From: Cercis canadensis
Taxonomy: Eukaryota; Streptophyta; Magnoliopsida; Fabales; Fabaceae
Direction: 5' to 3'
Assembly (NCBI GenBank): GCA_003255065.1
Contig: QAOA01001470.1
Coordinates: forward strand, 278,319 to 342,318
Length of the DNA stretch: 64,000 bases
Both the position numbers and the translations under genes were made by a program. The notes under the pieces are model-generated. The model saw only the letters and a program-made list of their open reading frames with translations, was not told where the DNA came from and did no database searches. Shown piece after piece: positions 38,397 to 50,584 of the stretch (within the stretch, counting starts at the first letter, position 1; the number at the start of each line of letters is the position of its first letter).

Positions 38397-39694
38397 CAAG
38401 AACTTAGCAATGGTCAATACTTGACAAATGGTAGGTCAAAGCAGACATAACAAATCACATTTATCATTAAATAATTAGCCTATATTTTTATTTTATTTTG
38501 TTAGTGCTGGATTAAAATTTTTGACAATAGAATAATAAAAATTAATCATAGTGACGGTGATATTTTGACATTTTGAGTCTAGAGTATCTTTTTATTTAGA
38601 GATACTAAAAAATAAAAAATATTATTCATATGATTTTAATATTTTTAATAAAATATTTTTGTCTTTTGACAAAAATTAGTATCTTGAAGAACAAATGACT
38701 AGAAATTTGTTTGAAAATTAGGTTAAAGATTTTCTTATTCTATTTTTTTTGGTCCATTGCAAGTTCCAAAATCCCACTCCACCGAGTCCCAATTGGATTT
38801 GAATATTGGACTTTATTGATGAAATTTCAAATGTTCAACCATTGGGATGTTATTATTTTTTAATTCTCTATGCACACATTCATCTAAATTTTATCTAATA
38901 TCTTTTGTATTCTTACTGACCTAAGTTTTTAAGTTGAGAAAATAAGATTTTGTACAATTAAAGCTTGTAAAGGTGGTTGATCACATTGATTAAAAACAAA
39001 AAAAAAAAAAGAGAAAAATTTATTGAGAGATCTCTATCTATCTTTTCAACAGAACAAATAAGTTTTCCACAAAATTAAAAGTATATGTTGGTATTATAAT
39101 GAAAGTACGCATGTACCTATCTCCCTTACTTTGAAAGTTTCAAAACATTGATTTAGAGTAATGATATATAAACTAACTTTCTCACAAAATTTATGGCAGA
39201 ATTTGAATTTAATTGAGTTTATTTACAGTTGTGTATATAAAATTTGTGAATTATCATTTTTGATATATTTAAGCATGGGTAATATAGGAGACATCCATCT
39301 TTTTCCCTTGGGGAATCAGTTAAATTACCACTGCTTAGTTTTCAATTCTCCTCTAACCTTCAAAATGAAATGTGAATAACTCATCCTCCCATATTTGAAA
39401 CAAGGGGTGATTCTAGTGTTCTTCGTGCTTGAGACAATAATTATATCTTCTTCATATTACTATAATTTTGTACGAGAAACTACTTAATTAATTCAATTAC
39501 TTTACCCAAGTCAATTCACAAGGTTCATGAAAACCACTGATGAGATATAAACAAGATGTGTACTGGATAACCATTAGGATCATTGTATTTGCCGACCATT
39601 ATTGAGCTAATAAAAAACAAACCAAAGTTAGCTTCAGTTGTTTTATATTCAACGGAAGAAAAAGGCTCAATGCTCACATAATAGTCACTACTTG

Positions 39695-40023
39695 TATTAG
39701 GCTATATATTCGGTCAGCCATTATTAGCCATGCAATATAATAGGCAATAGCTGAGCCATGCAAAATAATAGGCAATAGCAATCAGAATTGATAGACATAT
39801 CAGCAGGCATATCGTTGACCCTTTGATAGCTGTTCCTTTGATAGCCTTTGATAGCTGTAATATAATATTGTTAGGCCCACACGTATAGGAGAAATTGTAG
39901 CTGTAATATAATATTGTTAGGCACATGTATAGGAGAAATTGTAGGTGACTATTATTGTATATAAACAATGGTCTTGCGGAATAAAGTGGACAAGACAGAA
40001 ATACTATTTTACATAGTATCAGA
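39695..40023 (+). mobile_element. LTR-like insertion in duplicated block copy 1
   Basis: This ~330-bp segment is absent from the matching position in copy 2 (46962-46964). It contains a 46-bp tandem duplication (GCTGTAATATAATATTGTTA twice, near 39855 and 39900). It ends in TTTTACA followed by TAGTATCAGAACT, which resembles a copia LTR end next to a tRNA-Met primer site. It is therefore probably an LTR remnant. No coding region is present, and an antisense open frame across it is not a gene. Confidence 0.55.
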
Positions 40024-40095
40024 ACTAAAACACAAGTAAATTGTAAAAGTAATCCCCCTGAAAAATGAATATGTTGACATGAAGAGTATATTTTA

Positions 40096-40634
40096 GGCTT
40101 AATTACAATTTTGGTTCCTTCTTGAATGTTTTGGTCTCCTTTCTTTAAAAATGAATTATTGAGTCCCTCTATATTCATAAAATGTACAAGTTTAGTCTAT
40201 TTATCTTTAAGTCAAAATTCTTAGGTTTATTTCAAGGTGTAGAGTTCTCTGATTTATAATCTCACCGTTCAAATTGAAGGGCTACATCTTGTGAACCTTC
40301 TCACTAAATTTGAGCTCGATCTAACGGTGAAACTCAACCCAAAATACCAAAACTATAAGTTTTCATCTAACCAAAAATTTAGACTTATTCACCGTTAGAT
40401 TGAGCTGAAATTTAATGAAAAGATTCACAAGACGTAACTTTTCAATCTGAACGATGGGATTATGAATCAGAGAACTCTACACCTTGAAATAAACCTAAGA
40501 ATTTTGACTTAAAGATAAATGGACTAAACTTGTATATTTTATGAATATAGAGGGACTTAATAGTTCATTTTTAAAGAAGGAGGACCAAAACGTTCAAGTG
40601 GTTAAAATAGGGGGACCAAAATTGCAATTAAGCC
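40096..40634. mobile_element. 539-bp Mutator-like foldback element, copy 2
   Basis: Same family as 11887-12436: termini GGCTTAATTACAATTTTGGT and, inverted, GGCTTAATTGCAATTTTGGT, with two long inverted arms. The 9-bp direct repeat TATATTTTA flanks it (40087-40095 and 40635-40643). The matching position in the duplicated block (near 47026-47035) lacks the element. Confidence 0.93.
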
Positions 40635-41076
40635 TATATTTTATCAACTTGTATATTTTATAAATTTTGAACAAAAACATTATACAATTTATTTTAATTT
40701 TAACATATATCATACTAATAATATTCATTGCTGATCACTGTATTTGAAGGGCTGTAGCCTAGTCTTAAGTGCTAGTTATACGAGTTTGCTCGCCAGGCCG
40801 AGTTCATTTTCATAGCCCTTCACAAGATTTTTATTTACATTTGACACTTCAAACATTATAATCATATTATGAAACATAATAAATACATATATTACACATT
40901 ATAATTATCTATATATATATATAAACCATGTAGCCTCATTTAGAATTTTAAAATGTGCAAGTGCAGCAGCAAGGAAAGGAAGTGGTGGAGCACTCTAGAA
41001 AACCTTATTAACAATTAATACTCCTATAATTTTTGTAAGATATTTTTGAAAAGTAAAAAAAAAGTTAAATGTTTTT

Positions 41077-41200
41077 GTTTTGTTTATTCCTCAAGCCCTC
41101 TGGGGCAGAAAATATAGATATGAAGGGGCCAAATGTTACTTGTATTACAAATTCATAGATAATGGAAGGAACCAAGTCCACTTCATTAACAAATAGAAAA
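41077..41200 (-). other. Short reading frame preserved in both duplicated blocks (copy 1)
   Basis: On the minus strand, the about 39 residues VNEVDLVPSIIYEFVIQVTF… to RNKQNK are open and match the frame at 47569-47690 with roughly 70% residue identity and no gaps. I recognise no domain. It may be an old coding remnant or a chance open frame. Confidence 0.3.
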
Positions 41201-41220
41201 AAAAAAAAAGAGATTACAAT

Positions 41221-41880
41221 TGAGACTAAAAAGAAAGAAAATGTATAACCAATCAAGTTGTCTTTGATTCCCAATGATTTTATTTCTTGGCATAGCTTAA
41301 AACTGTAATTTTATAAGTTTAAGGAATTTCCTACGAAGGGGGGAAGATGCCACATCAATTAATTGGGGGCAAGAATTTTAATCATAACAACCAACAACTT
41401 TTATTATATCTAACAACATGGAAATAAATCTCACAATTAGTAGATATTAGGTTTTTGAAATAATGAAAAATTCTTCAAGCATGTATGTAGTGCTTTTAAT
41501 TATTTTTCCCAAATGTTTCATAGTTTAACGGTTTGATATCAAACTCAATTTATATTTTTTGTAACTCAATTTTATCTTAGAAGTGTTTGACTCAAGTTTT
41601 TCTTGTTGCATATTTCACTAATATAATGTAACGATATATATAAAAATACTGAAACAATGTTGGACTAATTATGTTTAGTTTTTGTCGTTTTTGGTTGAAT
41701 ATATTAATGCTTATGGTGCCATATTTTGTTGCGCAAATAAAAGTGACATTATATTGATATATTGCTATTATATCATTTCATAGAAGAATATAAATTTTTA
41801 TTTAATATTTATTACAACTAAATTATTAAATATCTTTTCCCTTAGTGCATAAAATGTATTGTTTAAATTGAATTGTAACT
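41221..41880. other. AT-rich intergenic DNA, nothing recognised
   Basis: No coding frame or repeat structure stands out here. Confidence 0.5.
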
Positions 41881-41884
41881 TTTC

Positions 41885-41965
41885 ACAGTACAAGGGTTTT
41901 GGGATTTAGGGGTTAGGATTTATGAGTTTTGGATTTAGGGCTTTAAGATTGGCGTTTACGGTTTG
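41885..41965. repeat. Degenerate TTTAGGG-type repeats
   Basis: Several imperfect copies of GGGTTTTGGGATTTAGGGG-like sequence, resembling the plant telomere repeat on this strand. An oppositely oriented set lies at 42975-43100. Confidence 0.6.
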
Positions 41966-42375
41966 ACTTTAAGGATTAATGTTTTTATTGTTCTAACATT
42001 TTTATTGATTTTATTTAAATTGTATGACAAATGTTAGACTACCCGAGACGGTCATCTTCCACAGCTGGGCTGTTGTCTAGGAGGGGTGGAGACAAGGCTA
42101 TTGCTTGACCTTGTCAGACCGAGTTGGCCTTGTCTATGTTCAAGCTGACCCCGGGGTTGAGGTGCATTTCGTTGCCCATTGCGACGGGGAGGGGTGCTCA
42201 GCAGTCACGACCTAGGCTCCTCATCGTTGGCCACTGCAAGGTCGTCTCATGCGAGTTCGTCCATTTTGGACTCTCCATAACCACGATTGGGCTCCCGACT
42301 GTATGATGGTCGGTTGGTACCTAAGCTAATCTTCACCTTAAGCACCGAACAATAGCTTCTAATCTCTAGCCAACT

Positions 42376-42902
42376 ATGGCTACTTCTGTTTCTACATCCT
42401 CAATTTTCATTACATGGGTTCTCCTTCTCCTTTCCTACATCAACAGTAAGTCTCTCTTTCTTCTCTATTCTTGGGGAGGATCATAACCAATTAATATTAC
42501 CTTATTTTCCTTTCTTTTCTTAATTTCTACATGTGCAAGAAGACGAGTATGGGAAGAAAATAACAATTGTGAATTGTGATACACAATGCAGGGAGAAGGA
42601 GGGCACACTGGGAGGATCATGTACATAATTTCAATGTTGGTGCAAATACAGTTGTACAATTTTTTGTGAAAGCCTTAGCGGAACATGGAATGGGCTTTGT
42701 CTCAGTGATGTTATTTTCTCTAGACAATGTAGAGAGAAGGACAATAAGTTCAGGAGTCATTGTCCTGATTTCCGATGTTGTTGCAGCTATTACGGTCACT
42801 AGTGAAACTCTATACTACCTCCCTACTATGTTCCCAAAATTAAGCTATTGTTTTGAAAATTTTCTGTTATTTATATTTAGTTCTACATGTTGTACAAATT
42901 AA
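42376..42902 (+). CDS. Possible small two-exon gene with signal peptide-like start
   Basis: Exon 42376-42445 and exon 42592-42902, joined at a GTAAGT donor and a TGCAG acceptor, give 126 codons in frame. The first exon encodes MATSVSTSSIFITWVLLLLS, a good signal-peptide or membrane-anchor shape. The second starts with four arginines, then AHWEDHVHNFNVGANT, and has further hydrophobic stretches (VVQFFVKALAEHGMGFVSVM and a later one). I do not recognise the family. The region upstream (42050-42330) is unusually GC-rich for its surroundings. It could be a young or captured gene fragment or chance; the intron signals and the hydrophobic start are the only support. Confidence 0.33.
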
Positions 42903-42974
42903 CCAATAAAGTGTATGTGTATTTTAATAACATGTCTTCTTCTACAAACAAAATTTGGTTGCGGCAATGTTAGC

Positions 42975-43100
42975 AGCCTAAATCCTAAACCTCTAAACCT
43001 TAAAACTAAAAACCCCAAAATCCTTAATTTCAAACCACTAAACCCTTAAACCCAAAATCCTAACTCCGAAACCCTAAACTCTAAATCCTAAACTATAAAT
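42975..43100. repeat. Degenerate CCCTAAA-type repeats
   Basis: Many imperfect copies of AAACCCTAAA-like sequence on the plus strand, opposite in orientation to the set at 41885-41965. A third patch lies at 46385-46450. Confidence 0.7.
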
Positions 43101-43487
43101 AAAAAATTGGGCAAAGCTTCTCTAAAACTTGAACAATTCAGGAATTAAAAATTTCACACAATTACACATGAACTTAATCACAACAAAACCATTCATTCCA
43201 TAACTTAAAAATATCATGTTTGCTATAATTTTTCCAAGTTCCCATTTGGCACACTAAATTGAGCAAAAAATTGAGAGTAGGAATTGCCCAAACCCTAAAC
43301 CATAAATGAAAAATTGGGCAGAGTCTCCCTTAAAACTTGAACAATCCAAGAATTAAAATTTTCATACAATTACACATGAACTCAGCCACAACAAAACCAT
43401 TCATTCCATAACTTAAAAATATCATGTTTGCTACAATTTTTCTAGGTTCCCATTTGGCACACCAAATTGAGCAAAAAATCCAGGAAT
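43089..43487. repeat. Two tandem copies of a ~207-bp unit
   Basis: The unit beginning TAAACTATAAAT at 43089 recurs at 43296 (TAAACCATAAAT). Both carry AAAACTTGAACAAT, ACCATTCATTCCATAACTTA and CCCATTTGGCACAC. A third partial trace follows near 43495-43550. Confidence 0.85.
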
Positions 43488-43900
43488 TGTAATTAGTTCT
43501 CTAAATTCTAAATATCATGTTTGGTGAAACTTTTAAAAATAGAATTTCAATTAATTTCACACAACAATTCCATATAATTGTAACATAACTAGTTATACAT
43601 CTCATCAATTTTGAACCAAGACTAGCTATAATCATTATAATTTCATAATTGTAACTTTATCTCCATTATTAAGCATCTCTTAACTATATTTGACAATCTT
43701 AAGTTTCCAATTTTTGATTAGATCACCAGTCATCCTACTAATTTCTCATAGAAAATCCATAAAAAAATTTATAGAGAAGCTCGGATAATGTAATCTACCT
43801 CAAAGAGCTAGTAATCACAAAACTAAACTGGTAAGTTGGAAGATGAAGTCTTGTGCTGCAAAACCCAACTTAAGAGAGGAAAAATGGCAAAAAAATGCTT

Positions 43901-43931
43901 GGGGGGGAGGGGNNNNNNNNNGGGGGGGGGG
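43901..43931. other. Poly-G tract with nine N bases
   Basis: G runs surround N bases at 43913-43921. The true length and content here are unknown. Confidence 0.95.
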
Positions 43932-43999
43932 AGAGAGGAGAGAATAAATGAAGGCTTTCTAAAAATGGAGGCTGTGGCCGCGGGAGGTAGAAGAAAAGT

Positions 44000-44301
44000 A
44001 GGTTTTCTCACAGAATTTGTCTGTGAAAAAAAACCCTATAATTCACATTTTAAGTGAAACGGTGCACTTCATTTTTCTCATGAAATTTCTCAAGGACTTT
44101 CTCATGGAACTCAAAGGCCGTGAGAAAGTCCGTGAGAAAACTAAAGCATTTATGGAGACGGTTATAACTTTATTTCTTACGGAACTAAAAGTTTGTGAGA
44201 AAATATCAACAATAACATTCTGTAAGAAATGTAAGGTTTTTTTCACAGACTTATTGTCCGTGAGAAATTTCCTTGAGTAAAAACAAATTTTCTAGTAATG
44301 T
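44000..44301 (-). mobile_element. CACTA-like element end (tentative)
   Basis: Read on the minus strand from 44300, the sequence starts CATTACTAGAAAATTTG, one base from the CACTACTAGAAA-type end of plant CACTA transposons. It is followed by repeated TCTCACGGAC/TCTGTGAGAAA-type motifs (near 44010, 44120, 44190, 44250), resembling the short subterminal repeats of that group. I could not find the other end or a 3-bp target duplication. Confidence 0.35.
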
Positions 44302-45645
44302 TTGCTATTGGAAGCATGGTTGTAGTTAATTAATAGACTAAAGAATTGTTGGCACTATTCAGTCTTAATTAACTTAATCATCCCTTTTAGTTTTAGTTAA
44401 ACCCAAATGGCCATGATAGTAGTCTTAATTAAGCACTATTCTAGAATGTAATTTATTGCTACCTAGAGCAATTGATAAGTTTGTAAAACGTTGAGTACAA
44501 GGAAATGAGAGAGAAAGCATAGGAGGAGAAGAGGAAGGCAATGCAGGTGAAGAGTTGATATGTTTTCTAAGGAGGCATCTCCTGGAGCTCAAGGTAAAAG
44601 ATATATAGAAAGAGCCAATATGAGTAAGGTGTAATTGGGATGCTTTGGAGAGTTTGAGTTGAATAATGCTGATGGTCGTGGACGAATCGGAAAATGACTC
44701 TACCTTGCTGCTGTGGATCTTCAACGCAGGCCTACTCTTGTTCTCTGCTCTCTGTTTTTTATTTTTCCTTTCTTTCGTATCTGCATCATGCATCTTGTCA
44801 CCTGTTTGGCAAGATTATCATCACTAGTATGATTTTTTCCTTTCTCCTTTTTTTCCCCGGGTTTTGGGAGTATGGGGTTGAAGAATTAAATTTGATGCAA
44901 TATTGAGAACAAACTGAAAATTCCATATATATTTTTCATGCTAAAGATAATGTATATTCCTCAGCTATTGTGTGACCTATGTTTACAGTGAATGTGTAGA
45001 AAATTTTATTCAAATTAGAACACCACCATCTATGAAATATTTTTTTGTGACTCTTAAAATCTTTGTGGCTCTCAACTTTGGAAGTTTCAAATCAGAGCGC
45101 AAAAGTGACTGAAACAATCCTATTAGTTTATTCATGACTAAGACCTCATATGCAGCAGCAATTTCTCGGAATTTGATACAGTCATAAATAGTTATATTTT
45201 ATTTAGTTTAACTTATCCTTATTAATTAGGATAACTGAGATTTATTTATAATTATCCTCTTAGTTGTTATCTTTATTATTTATTAGGATTAGTAATTATC
45301 TCTATTAATTTAATTGGTTTATAAATTAGAGGTTATGATTACTTGAGTTTAATTAGGTAGAGAATTAAGCATTTGTCTTTCAGTGGTTTATTCCAAAAAT
45401 CCCAATTGGAACCCTTTTTCTATAATCAAGTAGTCTCTATCCCCACGCGGTGTGCGGATGTAAAGCTGTGAAGTTTGGTAATTTTAAATTAAATTTACAA
45501 TAAAGAACTACGTCAAATTTAATTTATAAGTGTAAAACCTTTTTTATATGTATAAACTTTTAACAAAATGATAATGATGTATAAAAAAATTTGCCAACAT
45601 TGCTATATACTCTTTTTAATCATGGTACTGTTGAACATTTTTCTT

Positions 45646-45677
45646 GGGGGGGGGGGGGGGGGGNGGGGGGGGGGGGG
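45646..45677. other. Poly-G tract with one N
   Basis: Thirty-odd G bases with an N at 45664. The length is uncertain and likely unreliable. Confidence 0.95.
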
Positions 45678-47568
45678 ATCTATTGGTACTACTTTGTCTT
45701 TTCTGACAATTGCATCACGAAATGTTTTGGAGTGGTAAATAATTTTGAGCCATGCCCAGTCTGAAAAATTTAACCAATTGCATCAAGAAAATATTTTTGA
45801 GTGGTATGCATGATACTCTTTGTAAATAAAAATATATAGCATTATTATAGTCACATTAAGATGTTATCATAAAACGGCATCTCATTACGTATTTAGTCCT
45901 CCTTAAGAAGGAAGATGCCAAATCCATCAGCATAAAACCGAACTAAAGGATAAAGCATATTAGAATATAATGCTTGTCCCTTTTCTCAGTTTACTTGAAA
46001 ACATATATGGGAAATGGCAAGAATTTACAATTGAAAAGTATTTTTCAAAGTAACCAATATTGACTCTTTACCTTTTCTCGTGCCCCTTTCTGCTTTCTTT
46101 TGATTAATACAAGGAGAATGTCTGAATATTCTATTATTATGATCTCTCTCTTCGAAGGTAGTTTTTGAACTAATATATGCTATTATGCATTTGCAAGAAA
46201 TAATTACAATAAAAGTAATAAATAATTTTCTAACATAATAATCTATTAATAGTTTATAGAATTAAATTCATTTTTTTTGTCTTGTTGCATGTCTTAGTTT
46301 TTTGAAAATGGAACAATATTGACTCAAGAGATATTTTAAGAATTAGTAACTTTAGAAGTTGACCCGTTAGAAAAGTTGACACTAATCCTTTAACACTAAA
46401 ACCTTAAAATCCTAAACCCTAGCTAAACCCTTAAACCTTAAAACCCCTAAGAGTTTATTTACAGTTGTGTATATAAAATTTGTGAATGAGATTTTTGCTA
46501 TATTTAAGAATGGGTAATATAGGAGACATCCATCTTTTTTCCCTTGGGGAATCCGTTAAATTAACGCTGCTTAGTTTTCAATTCTCCTCTAACCTTCAAA
46601 TGAGACGTGTATAACTCATCCTCCCCTATTTGAAACAAGGGATGATTCTAGTTTTCTTCGTGCTTGAGACAATAATTATATCTTCTTCTTTTATCAAAAA
46701 AATAATTATATCTTCTTCATATTACGATAATTTTGTATGAGAAGCTACTTAATTTAATTACTTTACCCAAGTCAATTCACAAGGTTCACGAAAACCACTG
46801 ATGAGATATAAACTAGATGTGTACTGGATAATCATTAGGATCATTGTATTTTCCGACCATTATTGAGCTAATAAAAAACAAACCAAAGTTAGCTTCAGTT
46901 GTTTTATATTCAACGGAAGAAAAAGGCTCAATAATGCATGCTCACACAATAGTCGCTACTTGGACTAAAACACAAGAAGATTGTGAAAGTAATCCACCCT
47001 GAAAAATAAATATGTTGACATGAGGAGTATATTTTATAAATTTTGAACTAAAACATTATCTAGTTTATTTAATTTTAACATATATCATACTAATAGTTTT
47101 CGTAGCTGATCATAATATTTGAGAGGTCCTAGCCTAGTCTTATGTGCGGGTTATACAAGTTGGCTCGCTAGGTTGAGTTCATTTTGATAGCCCTTCACAA
47201 GATTTTTATTTACATTTGACACTTCAAACATGATAATCATATTATTAAACATAATAAATACATATATGACATTGGTTCAGTAGAATTGCCTCTCGCCTTA
47301 AAAGCTGCCCCTCACCCCTTTCCCCAAGTTTGATCCTCCCTGCTGACTAAATGGCAGCATTGGCCATATGCCATCCAACTTAAATAAAAAAAAAATTATA
47401 TATATAAACACCACGTAGCATAATTAAGTATTTTAAATGTGCAAGTGCAGCAGCAAGGAAAGCAAGTGCTGGAACACTTTAGAAAACTGTATTAACAATT
47501 AATACTCCTAAATGATTTTTGTAATATATTTTTGAAAAGTGAAAAGAAAAAAAGGAGTTAGATTTTTT

Positions 47569-47690
47569 GTTTTGTTTATTCCTCGAGTCCTTTGGGGTCG
47601 AAAATACTGATATGAAGGGGCCGAACGTCATTTGTATCGCCAAATCATAGATAACGGAAGGAACCAAGACCACTTCATTAACAACTTGAA
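47569..47690 (-). other. Short reading frame preserved in both duplicated blocks (copy 2)
   Basis: Partner of the frame at 41077-41200: VNEVVLVPSVIYDLAIQMTF… ending RNKQNK, with no stop or gap between the two. Function unknown. Confidence 0.3.
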
Positions 47691-48448
47691 AAATATTTAA
47701 AAGTAAGAAAAAATTATAGTTCAAGAAAAATTTAAATTATAATTAATCTAACTGTTTCCATTCAGTTTATTCCTATAGCCAAAATTAAAGTGTAGTAATA
47801 AATCATTTATAAATATAATCTAGGAAAGTGCTTATACTTGATAAAAGTAAGACAATTTAGTACTATTCACTTAATGTTACAAGTAAAAACAATAAATTTT
47901 CAAAAACTTATACCATGAAATGAGACCTACAATTTAAAAATTTTTATGTTGGAAATGTCACTACGCATAAATATCAATATCAATTTCGATTTTGACCTTC
48001 TCTTGTTGCAACATTTTAACAAACATGTTATGTGCATAAAAATCACTGCTCCTAGTTGTCTGTATACCAACATGGTAAGCATGTTGACCTTGATCTACTT
48101 CAATTGAGATTTGAGAAAAAGAAACTTTAATTCTCTAGGTTTGGACTCTGTGTGCCTTTTGCTTAGAAATTCAAATCAACTATGTCAATATAGTGTGGTA
48201 GGGAGGGATACCACAAATAACAGAGAGGTTAACTCTTGAATGTCTTATTTAACTGAAAGTTGGCATGCTCAATAATAAACAACTTCAATGATGGGTTTAT
48301 GTGTAAGGATGTGGGGCACTTGCCACCACAACATGAAATAATTTTAATAACTATACATATCATTTAATATAAAGTTACTCCCATTAAAAATGTAAAATTT
48401 CACTACTTCCCACTACCCCAAAATGTTCAAGTGTTCATGTTTTATTAT
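47691..48448. other. AT-rich intergenic DNA before the satellite
   Basis: No gene, RNA or recognisable transposon in this stretch. Confidence 0.5.
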
Positions 48449-48977
48449 ATTGGATAGATAAATGTATATAAACTTATAATTGCTGAAATTAGTGAAAAAG
48501 ACATTAATAAGCATTTATTAAAGATTATGTTTGGATAAATAAGCATTTTTTTTTTATATTTTGTAAAAAAAAGGTTTTAATAAAAAAATTATTTTATATC
48601 AATGCCCTAATTATTATATTTTGATTCATGTAGTTAATCTTGTTGTTGGTAGATAATTATTATTTTGAAGTATCATTTACTACAATCAAAGTGGTTATCG
48701 AGTTTCTTTATTAGAAACCTCGCATGTTGATAAACTGTCATTAACAAGTGTTCCTGTTTTATTATATTGGTGATCATGATAAGCATAAAATCTACAACTA
48801 TGTATCAAATGCCAGATTTATACATTCAGAAACTGAAGTTATATCGATGATTTGACTTTGGTCAATCTTACATTTGCCAGTCTGCATTTTTTGAATTTTT
48901 CTAACTAATATCTACAATAAATTGACAAAAGACAATACATTAATAAATATATAGTTCTGTTATTAATGACAACAAAT

Positions 48978-49044
48978 TCTGTTGTAGCACACTTCACTTG
49001 GAAAATTGAATTTAACAATTCCGGGTTCAAATCCCGGCAGCGGA
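48978..49044 (+). other. tRNA-Glu-like relic, unit 1 (type A)
   Basis: Acceptor halves TCTGTTG and CAGCGGA still pair using two G-T wobbles. T arm CCGGG-TTCAAAT-CCCGG is intact. A T run (eight) follows within 10 bp. Confidence 0.6.
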
Positions 49045-49781
49045 AGGTTATTTTTTTTAAAAAAATATTGTTATTTCCAAATGTTGAACAGTAACATTAG
49101 GGCTCCGTTTGGGTAAACAACTTATTTAAGCACTTATATAAGAAGACCTAATGAGAGAAGTTTTGATATCCTAAACTTCTTTTAAATTAAGCTATTTAGT
49201 GTTTGAATACATATTTGAAAAGATACTTTTCAAATCTATAAACTATTTTATAAGCATTTGGATAGATAAATGTATAGATGCTTATAATATTAGAAATTAC
49301 AAAAAAGTACATTAATAAGCACTTATAAAAGATTTTGTTTGGATAAATAAGCACTCTGTTATATTTTGTAAAGAAAAGGTTTTAATAATAAAATATTTTA
49401 TATTAGTGCGATAATTATTATATTTTGATTCATCTAGTTAATTTTGTTGTTGTTAGATAATGATTACTTTGAACTATCATGTATTATAATCAAATTGGTT
49501 ATTGGCTTGCTTTATTAGAAACTTCGCATGCAAATAAATTGTCATTAGCAAGTGTTCCTGTTTCATTTTATTGGTGATCATGATAAGTAAAAAATATATA
49601 ATTATGTATCACAAGCTAGATTTATACATTCAGTAACTGAAATTACATTGATGATTTGACATTGGTCAATCTTACATTTTTTAGTCTACATTTTTTCAAT
49701 TTTTCTAACTGATATCTACAATAAATTGACCAAAGACAATACATTAATAAATATTTAGTTTTCTTATTAATGACAACAAAT

Positions 49782-49848
49782 TCCGTTGTCGCACACTTAA
49801 CTTGGAAAATTGAATTTAACAATTCCAGGTTCATATCCCGGCAGCGGA
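49782..49848 (+). other. tRNA-Glu-like relic, unit 2 (type B)
   Basis: Acceptor TCCGTTG with CAGCGGA (one wobble). T stem has one mismatch (CCAGG opposite CCCGG). Confidence 0.55.
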
Positions 49849-50584
49849 AGGGTCTTTCTTTTTGAAAATATTGTTATTTCCAAATGTCGAACGATAACAA
49901 TAAGGTTCCATTTGCGTAAACAACTTATTTAAGCACTTATATAAGAAAACCTTATGAGAGAAGTTTTTATATCATAAACTTTATTTAAACTAAGCTATTT
50001 AGCTTTTGGATACATATTTGAAGAGCACCCTTTAAAATCTATAAGCTATTTTATAAGCATTTGGATTGATAAATGTATAAATGCTTATAATTGCTGAAAT
50101 TAGTGAAAAAGACATTAATAAGCACTTATTAAAGATTATATTTAAATAAATAAGTACTTTTTTATATTTTGTAAAAAAAAGGTTTTAATAAAAAAAATAT
50201 TTTATATCAATGCCATAATTATTATATTTTGATTCATGTAGTTAATTTTGTTGTTGTTAGATAATTATTATTTTGAAGTATCATTTACTATAATCAAAGT
50301 GGTTATCGACTTGCTTTATTAGAAACCTCGCATGTAGATAAACTGTCATTAACAAATGTTCCTGTTTTATTATATTGTTGATCATGATAAGCATAAAATA
50401 TATAATTATGTATCAAATGCCAGATTTATACATTCAGAAATTGAACTTATATCGATGATTTGATATTGGTCAATCTTACATTTGCTAGTCTGCATTTTTT
50501 GAATTTACTAACTGATATCTACATTAAATTGACCAAAGACAATACATTAATAAATATATAATTTTTTTATCAATGACAACAAAT

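Larger units (their letters stand above)
37570..41220 (+). repeat. Duplicated intergenic block, copy 1
   Basis: Parts of this interval recur in the same order and direction at 44838-47690. Matching blocks: 37570-37853 with 44838-45116 (contains CCCCGGGTTTTGGGAGTATG), 39215-39694 with 46451-46962, 40024-40086 with 46964-47026, and about 40652-41215 with 47026-47690. The middle part (37854-39214) shows no similarity I can see by eye. This copy has two insertions that the other lacks (39695-40023 and 40096-40634). Confidence 0.85.
44838..47690 (+). repeat. Duplicated intergenic block, copy 2
   Basis: Direct-orientation partner of 37570-41220. It lacks the two insertions of copy 1, but has its own insertion of about 120 bp (47272-47395). 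The part 45117-46450 shows no similarity to copy 1 that I can see by eye, although the lengths are close (about 1335 versus 1361 bp). It may be highly diverged or independently filled. Confidence 0.85.

Noticed and set aside
39714..40178. 154-codon minus-strand frame rich in hydrophobic residues
   Set aside because: It runs across the LTR-like insertion and into the foldback element, and is absent from duplicated block copy 2.
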